From Climacteris rufus (Eukaryota; Chordata; Aves; Passeriformes; Climacteridae): 64,000 nucleotides of DNA. Location: contig VZRZ01004300.1 of the NCBI GenBank assembly GCA_013398175.1, positions 1 to 64,000 of the forward strand, written 5' to 3'. Shown piece by piece: positions 49,941-61,100 of this stretch; position 1 is the stretch's first letter, and every line of letters begins with the position of its first letter. Position numbers and translations under genes: made by a program. The notes beneath the pieces are model-generated. The model ran no database searches. It saw only the letters and a program-made list of their open reading frames with translations, and had not been told where the DNA came from.

Positions 49941-51996
49941 GGGAAAAACATTCCAGTGTTCCTCATTCTCAATATCCATTCCTTTGTTGCTTTTTCCCTG
50001 TGTTGGTTTGTGCACACCATGCATAAATGAATGATTCTGTAGATTTCAGTGGGGCAAGTCCAGATATGTAAATAAATAAATCCTACAGCACTTAGAAAAT
50101 CAGTATTTGCTGGTGGCCTCCCAGTCTCAAGCAGAGGTGGCAGCATGCCACATGTGTGTGTTGTTTTACCTTTGGAATCATGGGTAGTTTTAAAATCAAG
50201 CTCTTGCTAATATAAACTGAATGTTACTTGCAGGAGCCAGAAATAGAACATTTTAGCACTTGACATAAAGGCAAACTTAAAAAAATACGATTGTGCTAAA
50301 ACTGTACAAATTATTTTTTTAAATCTCATTTAATTAAGGGCTATTTTTATGTTGCTGATTACTAGAATCTTTCCTCTCTTATACTATGCCCTGTTGCCTC
50401 CCCTCAAATTAGCCAGGATTTTAAATGCTATATATGTGTTTATATTTGATTCCAGTAAATATGGAAATTCCATAATTTAATTCTCTAAAACAAATCCTCT
50501 TCCAGATCATTCCCCAAGTACAATTATTTTCACTGGTCTTTATTTATCTCATGTTAAAAATGGAAGGGAAATTACAGTCACTCCTACTTTATTTAGAGAT
50601 CAGAAATCTGTGAGAAACTTTCAAATATCTCTTTTTAGCTTCATATGTTTAAACACAGAACTGTAAGGAGTGGTTTATTCTAAATGATCTTTTTATCCCT
50701 TTCACTAGATTTACTATATATAAATAAAAGAGTTATCTTCTGCTGCAAAAATCTCAATTTGTCCATCAGCTAATAATTTGGAAAGATTAAAGAGAATTAC
50801 AAACTAATGCCACAAAAATGTATTAAAAAATAAGCAATGAAGCATCTCACATATATTCATCATGGATTTCTGGACTTCTTCAGTCCTCAGTTACCCTCCT
50901 AAACACAACTGTGATTTCACCTTCTCTACAAGAATCACCATCCTTCATCACACGGGCCTGCACATGAATAGAAACCACACACTAGTTAGGCACATTCATC
51001 AGTAAATTGTTTAGCATATCCTACTGGGCTTGAGCTGAAGCAGCTCATTGTTGTCCAGGGAGGCCATGGACATGTTTTCTGTGGTGTTGGCTAATACTGA
51101 ATCAAATCCCAGAGACACAAGCAAGCCTTTCATTGCACCATGACAGGAGACAAGAAGAGGGAGAAGAGGAAGATGGAAGGGCAGAAAGGAAGGTAAGGGC
51201 ATATGTTTTTCCAGAGGAATTAGACCACATAAAATTTTCAAACATGACAGTAAGACCAGCTTGTTTGTCATAAATTTTAGCTACACCATTAATAATAGTT
51301 TTAAAGGACTTAGCCAGAGGCAGACTACCCATTCTTTTGCAAAGCTGCTAGTTCTAGTAGGATTACTTAGGCAACATAGTCAGTAAGTGTTGAATGTTTA
51401 ATTCCACCAGTTGATTTCTGCAATCATTTCAGAGCCAGAGATAACAAGCAAGCACTGTGACTTGTAAATTTTTAAACAGAAAGTTTTCAAAAAGAGCATG
51501 TCTTAAAATACTTTACTGGCAAATATTACATAATTTGTAGAAACATTGCATAGAAATGTAATGCCAGCATCATTTCACTACATTTGAAGATAAAGTTGTT
51601 GGAACTTTTTCTTCTACTTTAAATGGAAATAATAAAAAATTCTTAATAATGAAAAATGTACACCACCAATGCCTTCTAAAAATGTCTCAATATACAAATT
51701 CTGCTCCCTTGTAACATAAACTTACAGCAGCAAAACATCCCAACTGATGATCTATAACAGGTAAGAACTTGCTGAACAGTACTTTTTCAAGCAAAAAGAC
51801 AGGTATCTGCAAAACTCACTTATCTTACATCAATTTGATTCCATATCTTGGATGGTTATGTAAAGAGGGTATCAGAAATAATCCCTTGATAATCATTGTC
51901 AAAGTTTTAAATCATGACCTGAGGGTCCTGCTTTACCATATCATGAACACAAAGGTGCTAGAAAAAGCATTATGTTCAGAAAGTATTACAGCTTAC

Positions 51997-53256
51997 CATG
52001 CTGGGAGGGATTCCTGTTTGTGACCTCTAATTTGTCATGGAAGCCAGAACTACTGTCAAGCCCTTCCCTGTCTGCATCAAGGCTGGTGCAGCCATTTACT
52101 TGATTTCTGTCGCTGGTGACAGCGTTAGTGCAGGTTGGGATAGGTTCAAATGTAGGGTCTAACTCCAAGATCAGCCTGTTCAATTGTTCAATGGACTGAT
52201 CAATATCCAAAGTTGGAGAAGCTGGCAAGTCCCCACCATTTTGTCCTAGATTCAGGCTATTTGTGTTCCTCTGAGGCAGTGGCCTTGACTTAAAACTGTC
52301 AGCACTTGCATGTTCTTCAGCTTCTGCAGCACCCAGCATGCTTCCTAGCCCCCTCTGCACAGCATCTCTGCTACTGGAACCACGTGTTGGGGTGTCTGGG
52401 ACTCGGGACTGGCTCTGGACACTGCCCAAATTCTCCACAGTGTTATTAATGCCAACCCTAATTTCATTCTCTGGGGCAAAACCATATTGGTGAGCAGTGA
52501 CCATCTGCTGCTGGCGTACCCAGGTTTGAGTAGAGTAGTTACTTGGGCCATAGGCTTGTGGATGTGGTGAGACAGAAGGATTCTGTTGCAATTGTTGAGT
52601 TGACTTTGGCTCAGTGCTTCCAAATGATCTCTCATAGAGGGTATCCACACCGATTCCCAGGTCTGCAGCAAAACCATTGTGATGCTCTTCCCCAGCATTA
52701 CTGCCAAAGCCGTCTGAAAGAAGTGAGTTCTGACTGCTCTTGTGGCAACTAAAGTTCCCCAGGTGGGTGGAGTGCTGTCCTTCTGAGGAAGACAAAGTCC
52801 CAATGCTGTCCACACTGTGAAGGTCATGATTAGGCATTTCATCATCCAGAATATCAGTCTCCCTGTCCTTCATTTTGGTGACTTCATTTATGTGAACTTG
52901 AGCTGGCACTATGTGGTGAGTGCCACTGTACTTGCTTTGAGCATCAGTCATATCCTTGGTAGTGTTGACAGAATCCTCCAGACCAAAGCCACTGAGGAGC
53001 TGGTCCAGTTCTGCCTTCTCTTGTGGGCTCAGACCCCGTTTGCCTCCTGGGACAAGGCGTTCCTCAGTCTTGTCTGTCCTGATGGAAGCTGTGGAGTGTC
53101 CTGAATCACTACTGACAGACAGGGTATGATCACTGTGATCAGGACTGCCTGTAACAGGAACACCCTGAGCAACACCAGGGATGCTGCTGTCTGAAGAGCT
53201 CTTCTTTCTCACTTTTGCATACAGACTGCCATCAATGGGACCTTGGGTATGCAGCA
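51997..53256 (-). CDS. TNS3: TNS3 exon 1 of window: large central exon of tensin-3
   Basis: Internal 1,260-bp exon encoding about 420 residues of the serine-rich, disordered middle of tensin-3, an adhesion adaptor that links integrins, actin and phosphotyrosine signalling. The start follows a TCTCCACAG acceptor and the end precedes CATG|GTAAGC; it enters and leaves in phase 1. Near its N-terminal end the peptide reads GPIDGSLYAKVRKK, the diagnostic tensin segment that follows the C2-like domain. It then carries SDHTLSVSSDSGHSTAS, KAELDQLLSGFGLED, ETDILDDEMP, YSTQTWVRQQQMV and a predicted helix LDIDQSIEQLNRLILELDP at about 52140-52213. All are recognisable against vertebrate TNS3 from memory. 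The helix is reported for tensin-3 as a talin-binding site; that is family knowledge, not shown here. No stop or frameshift is seen. The assignment to TNS3 rather than TNS1 rests on the long co-linear match and the VLHTQG junction. Confidence 0.96.
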
Positions 53257-55277
53257 CTGTGGAGACATAAGTAAAAAGGAAAGGGAGAGATAAGGACAAG
53301 GCATCATATAAGGGCTTTGACTAGTGTTGTGCCACAAGTATTGTTAACACTAACGGTACTGTTCTTGCAAAACTACAGCAAATACCAATGGCATTATCTT
53401 CTTTAATTTTACATTTCAATTTGCAACAGTTTCCTTGATGGAAATACAATATGCCATTTATAGCTCAAGATCAAATACAATCCTCTTTTTATACTGTTTT
53501 GAATGTGTTTATGGCTCCACAAACTCTTCATGCTAATTAAAAGAATCCCACTATTACAGCTCTAGATATTTGAGAGGTAGCTAGTATGCATTCCATTCAG
53601 AGTAAGAATAGTAGAAATCTACAAGCAATACTTGCCTTTAATATATATATATTATGTAATTACTACTCCATCCATTTTTACTTGATGGTCTATGAAGAAT
53701 CATTTTCCCCTTTTCTTGGTGGTGCAAGGAAAAAAAAGAACTTTTAATGAGAGCTGCAGTCCTTGGAATGTACATAAAGCCTCTTGCCAAAGGAATGCAC
53801 AAGCAGATGTTAAGGGTATAACATTTCTACATGTGTGGAGGATCTAGTATGCATTTCATGTTTTTGTTTCAAAAAAGGACTAATGAACTTAAGTGGAAGG
53901 CTCCACAGAAGTAACTATATTTATCTAACACATCATGTCTAACACATCACACAGGTTAGGCCAACGTGAGGTTAAAGTACAGCTACTGGCTTTGTATCCA
54001 GTGCTGAAAATGAGCACAATTCTATTTCTTATGAAAAGTTTTAGCAATAAATATTTCTAGTGTCTGTCAAGCCAAGAAACTGAAGTAATTCTACTTTCAA
54101 AGGATTCAATGTTCATTTACCAGAATATTTATATTAAGCAGATGTTTCTGAAAAACTTTTCCTACCCATAGTTGTAGGGAATAGAGAACTGTTTGAGAAT
54201 AGGAAAATTAAACCATTACAGTTTAGGAACTGTCAGTTTTTTCTCAAAGGTAACCATCAGCTTAGTCTACATCTGTGGTAGAATCAAAAGAGCCATGGAG
54301 AGCCCAATGCATTTCAACATCATCTCTACCACACATTTAAAAAATATACTTAAAATGGCATCATGATCATTGACTTCCAAACTAGGAAACTTTTCTAGGC
54401 AACATCCATTTAGAAAAAGCATTACACAGAGATTGTACTCACAATGTTAATGGATTCACTGGTTTATAATGGCAAGAAAAGCGGTCTGGTTGGAAAAAGT
54501 TTTCAGTTTCAGGGGACACACTGACAAGGTTCCATCAGTTAAAATACTTACATACGGAAAGTTATATGATAGTTTAAATGGATTTTAGCTAAACTAAAGG
54601 ACATTTTTTTTGTTGTTTTTAAGGACTCGGAACTATCATTTGTCTGATGGTGATTTAAAAACAGCGTATGTGAAACACCAAAATACTCCTTTTCAGAACA
54701 AGTTATCATACTGAGCAAAAAGGAAAGCAACTTTCTTTACTGTAAAATTTCTCTTTGGATCAGGTTTATTATATGCAAAACCCAGGGTGAAAAGGCCTGC
54801 TATGCATGAAATTGAATACATATCAAAAATACAGCCAATTGATGTTTTCTTAGGCTCTTTCATGCTGTGATTTCTCATAAGCTCTCACTGCCTTCTAGGA
54901 CAATGAGGCACACTTGGTGTTTCATGTGGATATATTTGATGCAGTTATTTTACACATTAAATTGCAAGAATTTAAAAACAAAAAACCCAACCAGACCTAA
55001 GAGAAACTATTCAGTGGGTTGTTGGTTTGTTTTTTTTTCTGTGTGGCTAGTTTTGAGTTTAAAACCATAAAACTCTGCTTTGTTTGGAATAGTTGAATAT
55101 CCTGACACAACACAGACTTGAAGAAGTTACAGGTCTGAACTGGAATGCAGTTCAGTAAATACAGAACTAGTACACTTGAACTATTACAAAGTCTTCCTGT
55201 CTGACTTTTCTGTTACTCTTTTCAGCTACTCAAAACTAGGCACAGTGCTGTAAACCCTTCAGTTAGCCTAACTACCG

Positions 55278-55872
55278 TAGTGGGGTGACTTTGGCTGGAC
55301 GCCAGGTGCCCACCAAGCCGCTCTGTCACCTCCCTGCCCAGTGAGACACCAGAGACAAGAATAAGATGGAAAACAACTAGTAGGATGAGATAAGGCAGTT
55401 TACTAAAGCAATAAAAAAGCAAAAAAGGGGGAAAAAATTAATCTCCACTTCCCGTTAGCGAGTAATGTTCACCCACTTCCCAGAAAGCAGGACTTCAGCA
55501 CATGTAGCAGTTACTCCAGGAGGCAAGCACTGTAAAATAATGAATGGCGCCCATTCCTGCTCTCTCTCCCTCAGCTTTTACATCTGAGCTGACATCACAT
55601 GGTATGGAATATCCCTTCAGTTTATTTGGGTCAGCTATTTTAGCCTAGTTGTGTTCCCTCTCAGGATCTTGCCCTCTCCCAGCCTGCTTGATGGGGGCAG
55701 GGAAGGAGAGAATGTTAGAGAGACAGTGCTGATGCTGTGCCACTGCTGCTCAGCAGCAAACAAAGCACTGGGGTGTTATCAACGCCTTTCCAGCTACTAC
55801 TGCAAAGCACAGCACTGTGAGGGCTGCTAAGGGAAAATGAACTCCAGCTCAGCCAGACCCAATACAATACCT
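55278..55872 (-). mobile_element. Probable solo LTR (ERV), minus orientation
   Basis: The plus strand starts TGGGGTGACTTTGGCTGG then ACGCCAGGTGCCCACC and ends GCTCAGCCAGACCCAATACA. On the minus strand this gives GGGTCTGGCTGAGCTGGAGT near the head and AACTGCCTTATCTCATCC near the end, a layout common in avian ERV LTRs. No retroviral coding sequence is adjacent. I could not fix a target-site duplication, so the ends are approximate. Confidence 0.7.
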
Positions 55873-57373
55873 CACACCAGATAAAACATTCTAGCGTGCA
55901 AATTTGGTTCTTCTTGCAGAAATGTTAAGTACAAAAGAGTTGTCAAATTCTCAAGTACAGCCATGGAAGCAATGGAAAACCTTTATGTACCTCCCTCCCT
56001 TAGCCCTCCCTGTACCATCACACAGTACCATCCAAACACAGTGACAGAAGTACAGACAAGAAGACACAGAGACTGCCAATGGACTACTGACCCAAGGCTC
56101 TTGCACATGTGTGCTCTGTAAGATTCCGAAATAACCCTGTCCAGTACTTCTTCCATGAATACAAATTTATCAAACTTACGCTGCATCTTGCTTGGAATGC
56201 TAGGCAACCCCAACTATTTGGGGGTCTGCCAGCTGTCAACTGTACAGCTTCCACTCTGAAGAAGAGACACGAGTTCAGCTTACTTAAAATTTCATTAAAA
56301 AAAAAAGCAGAACAGCAAAACCCACAAAGAGAAAATTAAATACCTCATTTATGTGCTAATGCAAAGCTCAGCCTTAAACTATTTTAGGATTCTGAGATGG
56401 CTTTTAAGTAAGTTTAAAAGTATCTGTCCTGGGTAAGGCAAAGCGTTAGTGTATTCCATATCTGTGTGGCCAAGATTGTTACTGTCTCCTTAAGACACAT
56501 CACTATGGCTGGAAACAGGGCCAGGGAGCTGTCAGAGTTTCTTTAAAAAGCCAGAGTACCCAAGCAGAGTTCTCTTTTGCCTGGTGGCTTTTGCTCAAGG
56601 CAGAGGCTCCACTTTGACCGAGGTTGTTTCAGGCGGGTTTTCTGAGCTCACAAAAGTTGAAAAAGCTGCCTTGAAAAGCTGCCTTTCACAATCAGAAACT
56701 GTTTCAGAGTGAATTTTGCAAACTCTGTCGGCAGCAGGAAGCTTGAGCCAGTCCCAAGGCCAGGCCACCCCATGTCAGTGCCGGGAGGCTGTTTAAGGAA
56801 AAAGGACATCAGTGCTGAAAGTCTGGTCCACTACCAAGTTTCAAAAATCCCTAAGGCAATTTCTTGAAACAATGGCTTCCCAAAAAGAGGTCTCACTGAT
56901 CACAAGTAGGATGGCGAGCCTGACAGAAAATACTTTTGATATTTATGCTAGAACTTGAGGAGCCATATTATGTTATGCATCTACAAGTGAAGTGAGAAAC
57001 AGATGACTCTGGGACCTGCTGATTTTTGGCTCTGAATTTAAATAGCAATACAATATTATTAGACTTCACAGGGAAGCATCTGTGATTGTGGGTCAAAACA
57101 ATTTACTTGCAACTAGACAATTTGCTCAAGTAGACAGCTGCCTTTTTAGGAACCAAAAAAAAAATTATTATGCATTATAAACACATAAGAAAGAATGAAA
57201 CTCACAGCTAAACAAAAATCCAGCTGTTCCTGAGGAGTCCGGATATTTAAACTTGCACCTCCTAATCATAAAAATACAATGGATATTGCATAGAACAAAT
57301 TTAATTTATTTTCTAATTTGCAGTTGTAGGAAAGCATTCGTAGATTAATTTGGAGTTTTTAATTTCAACCATC

Positions 57374-58173
57374 ATCATAGAATATCTCATAGAATGGTTT
57401 GGCTTTGAAGGGACCTTAAAGATCATCTAGTTCCAACACCCCTGCCATGGGCAGGGAGACTTTTCACTAGACCAGATTGCTCAAAGCCCCATCTGACCTG
57501 GCCTTGAATACTTTCAGGGATGGGACATCCACAGCTTCTCTGGGTCTGCCTGTTCCAGTGCCTCTCCACCCTCAAGTTATTCTTTATATCTCATCTAAAT
57601 CTCTCCTCTTAGTTTAGAGCCTGTACTGTCACTACATGCTCTTGTAAATAGTCTCTCTCCATCTTTCTTGTGGGCTTCCTTCAGGTACTGGAAGGCTACA
57701 ATTAGGTCACTCCTCTTTTCCTTTCTCTTTTCCAGACTGAACAAATGCCATTCTCTCAGCCTTTCCTCACAGGAGATGAGGAAATCCGTCCATCCATCCA
57801 TCCATCCATCCATTTATCCAATCTTCCAACCATCTTGGTGACCTTCTCTGGACTCACTCCAACAGGCTGATGTCCTTCCTGTGCTGGGAACCCCAGAGCT
57901 GGATGCAGCACTCCAGGAGGGATCTCACCAGAGCAGAGCAGGTGAATCACCTCACTTGACCTGCTGCCCATACTGCTTTTCATGCAGCCCAGGACACATT
58001 TGGTTTTCTGGGCTGCAAGACCACATTGATGGGTCATGTCCAGCCTCACAACCACCAGCACCCCCAGGTCCTTCTCAGCCGGGCTGTTCTTGATCTGTTC
58101 ATCACCTAGCTTGTATTGATTTTGGGGGATGCCCTGACCCAAGTGCAGCATCTTGCACTTGATCTTATTAAAC
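57374..58173 (-). mobile_element. CR1 LINE 3' fragment (about 800 bp)
   Basis: Minus-orientation CR1 with a short tail (CATAGAATATCTCATAGAAT), then AAGATCATCTAGTTCCAACA, CAGCCTTTCCTCACAGG and GGACTCACTCCAACAGG, ending near CAGCATCTTGCACTTGATC. It is longer than the 12.65-kb copy. A CATC tetranucleotide expansion has arisen inside it. Confidence 0.94.
57787..57820. repeat. (CATC)n microsatellite inside CR1
   Basis: About seven CATC units (CCATCCATCCATCCATC...) followed by an imperfect CATTTATCC unit, nested in the CR1 copy. Confidence 0.9.
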
Positions 58174-61100
58174 TATTAACTATAGATACAAAAACTATAC
58201 ATATAAGCCATGAATATATTAAAACTATATACATATATGGTTTGTTTAATCACAAAACTAGGACAAAGAAACTATTCAAATACCACAAACCTACAAAATA
58301 TAAGGTTTTGCGGTTGTTCTTCTATTATATAGTATCTTTGTTTTGTATTCTACCTTTTTCATAACCATCATTTTAGAATACCTCTGCACTAAGACTTTTG
58401 GACTTCACTTTACCCCGGTCTTCATCCATGTTTTTCCCAAAAAAGGTGATAACCAACTTAATTGCAAAAGTGAAGCTATGTATATAGGCCAGGGACATTT
58501 TTAACAAAAGAAAATGAGAAAATATAACAGCAGCACAACATTTTATTCTGTGCACCTTATTAAGTAATGGTACTGCAGAGGCCTTATACATTCAATACCT
58601 CATCTCCATGCACAACTCAATCCCTGCTCCAGTTCTTCCAGGGAAGCAACACTGTAAAATGTAGGAGTAACACAGCTGTCAAAAAACAAGATCACAACAG
58701 AGGAGAACTAAGTAATGCTGGAATTTAATTAACCAAACCAAAGGGGCCCACTGTCTTTCAACCTGACCACTCTTCCCAGGAGCTGTTCCAACACTCTGAA
58801 CTGCCCAGGCTGAAGCCCAACAACATTCCCACACTGAATCTGAGTTACACACACGCACACACTCCAGTATCAGTGACACTCTTATAACTGAAAATCTCAA
58901 AGCAGAGGTTATGTGTGTAGTTTCACTCCTATACCCGATACACAAAAAGCAACTTATTTAGAAATTAGGACCTTAAATACCAACACATACCAAATTTAGT
59001 GGCATCCTTCCAAGCCTGTGTTTTCCTGGCACTTCTCTCCTTGAAATCCAAATACCCAAAGGCAGGCTTGTGAGTTAAAAAGATTTCAGTCTTTCAGCCT
59101 TTTGACTTGTCCCCACAGCTACCCACTGTGCATTCACCACTTGGGAAAACACATACAAAAAAATGAAAGCCAGATAGGTAAACTCATAAACCACAAATTC
59201 AGCAAGAGCTGTTCTGATCCAGTTCACCTGAACAAAAAGAAGATGATTGCAAATACACAAACTTTTTCAAACTGCACCCTTGTTCATGTTGCAGCAGGAA
59301 ACATTACAGAAGATCTGGATTATCTTTTTTCAACCTCATAAATAAATATTTTTACCTTCAGGCAAACCTGGACAAGTCCAGAGCTGCATTCTTTCGAAGT
59401 TAAATCTTTTTATGTGTGCTTGTCTTTTCCTTTCTCCCTCCCTAACAAAGACAGGCCTTCATTCCTTAAAGACTCTTCCTGTATAATTCCTATAAAATCC
59501 ATACAGAAATACATGTGGTTTGTATTTCCAGCTCTTGAACCACAACAAAGCTTCTTACCTCTTTACTAGGCACGATCAGGAATTTTCTGCAATAGTCAAT
59601 CATTGGCTTATTTACATCAACTAATATTATCTGAGCAAAATTCTGCACATAGAAAAGCTGAAGTTAGGGTAAATTCCCCAGTTCAAAAAGGCAAAAAATG
59701 TCTCTGCTACTGCTGTTTGAGCTGCAGCGGCTGTTCCTGCTTCTGGAGGTAAGTGGTCTTGCTAAAGAATCATGAGACTTGTATCAGCCAGAATAAGCAA
59801 ATGAAAACGTAAACACAAGGGAGGAGCCGGGGCAGACAATCACGTTCAGTGAAATCTGAACTACTGCAGCCAAGGAGGAGTGGAAACCTGTTGGCTGAAA
59901 AGGTAATTCAGTCTATAATCTACTCCCTTACAGTGGTTCTTTTCATAGCCTGTTTCAATATCCAAACAAAGCTGAGCGAATTTCAGTTTCCAGATCATTG
60001 ATGTCCTTTTTGCTAAAACAAACAGCTGCTAGAAAAAGTTGTTCTCCTGCACTGACCAATCAGGGTAGACACTCATCCATATCTTTCAGATTTTGTGTAT
60101 TACTGGAGTTCTCAGGTAAGAAAAGCATTCTGAAAGTCCTGCAGCAATAACACTTATTTTTATCTAGCAGCTTCTGCTCTCAAGCTTCCAGATCCCAGAA
60201 AGCTTTACCTTGTCTGTCTCTGGAATGCATCATCTCAAACTAGGAGGAGTGAACCTGTTAGTTCCTGCTTTAGTAACAGCTGTATCTCACCACAGAGCAG
60301 CCCAGAAACTTTTGTTCTAAACATTATTCCAGATGTACACATGCATCACCACCAGACAGCTGTGCCCCTGTTCATTTCCTGTTTCAGGAACTGTCAGCAC
60401 TTTAATGACTTCTCAGTTGAACAAAGGATAAAGCGCTTCTTGTATCCCCAAAAGACATCTACCTGTTCATTGTTTATGTAGGAGTTAGAGGTTAAGTTCA
60501 AACCTAATTCAGAAAGTACACATTTTTTGGTTCAAATGTTGCTGTTCTTGCAAAGCAGTAAATGGTTGCACATGAAACAAGTCAGGACTCTGATAGAAGA
60601 CACAAAGCACACAACACAAGCTATGCTGGCAGTACTTTCCCCAAACCAGAGAACTGGCTCTCTCCTTTGGGATGGTGCAGAATTGCTTTTGAATTGGAAA
60701 CTTCCTGCATTTGCCTCAAAGATATGAAACAAAACAAAAAACCATATTAAAAACTCTTGATGCAAACAGATGAGTCTCACTTTAGGTGCACATTTAGTTT
60801 TAATCTCACTGGATTTTGTTTCTCTGTGAGGAAAACATCCCAGCTGTTTCCATTGCTTCAATTACAGGCCTCTTTTGCTCCTTCATAAGCCTGAAATGCA
60901 TGTACATGCTGGTGATTTTGGACCACTAGCACACTGCGTGCTTCAGTACAGGCTGAGGCTCAACACTGACACCTGCACTTAGCTAGATTACCAGAAGAAA
61001 CCCAGAGAACATAATAGCACCTCAGCATAAATTAATTTATCCTGTGGACAGTTTACCTGCAATAGATTCATTCAGACAGGCCACCACATTAAGCAAAATG

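Larger units (their letters stand above)
41167..51996. other. TNS3: Intron between exons 1 and 2
   Basis: About 10.8 kb. It holds old CR1 pieces at 44.9 and 49.7 kb, the hairpin at 46.7 kb and a very AT-rich low-complexity block at 47290-47515. No other coding segment is supported. Confidence 0.85.

Noticed and set aside
12654..58173. Possible CRISPR, tRNA or rRNA signals among repeated words
   Set aside because: The repeated words are CR1 tails and microsatellites; no array spacing or cloverleaf is present, and the window is eukaryotic intron sequence.
59559..59642. 84-bp open segment on the minus strand with a TATGTGCAG acceptor and AAAGAG|GTAAGA donor (peptide NFAQIILVDVNKPMIDY...)
   Set aside because: It is open only in the frame that ends in phase 0, which cannot splice in frame to the large exon (needs one leftover base). 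The peptide resembles no tensin segment I know, and 28 open codons are not significant.
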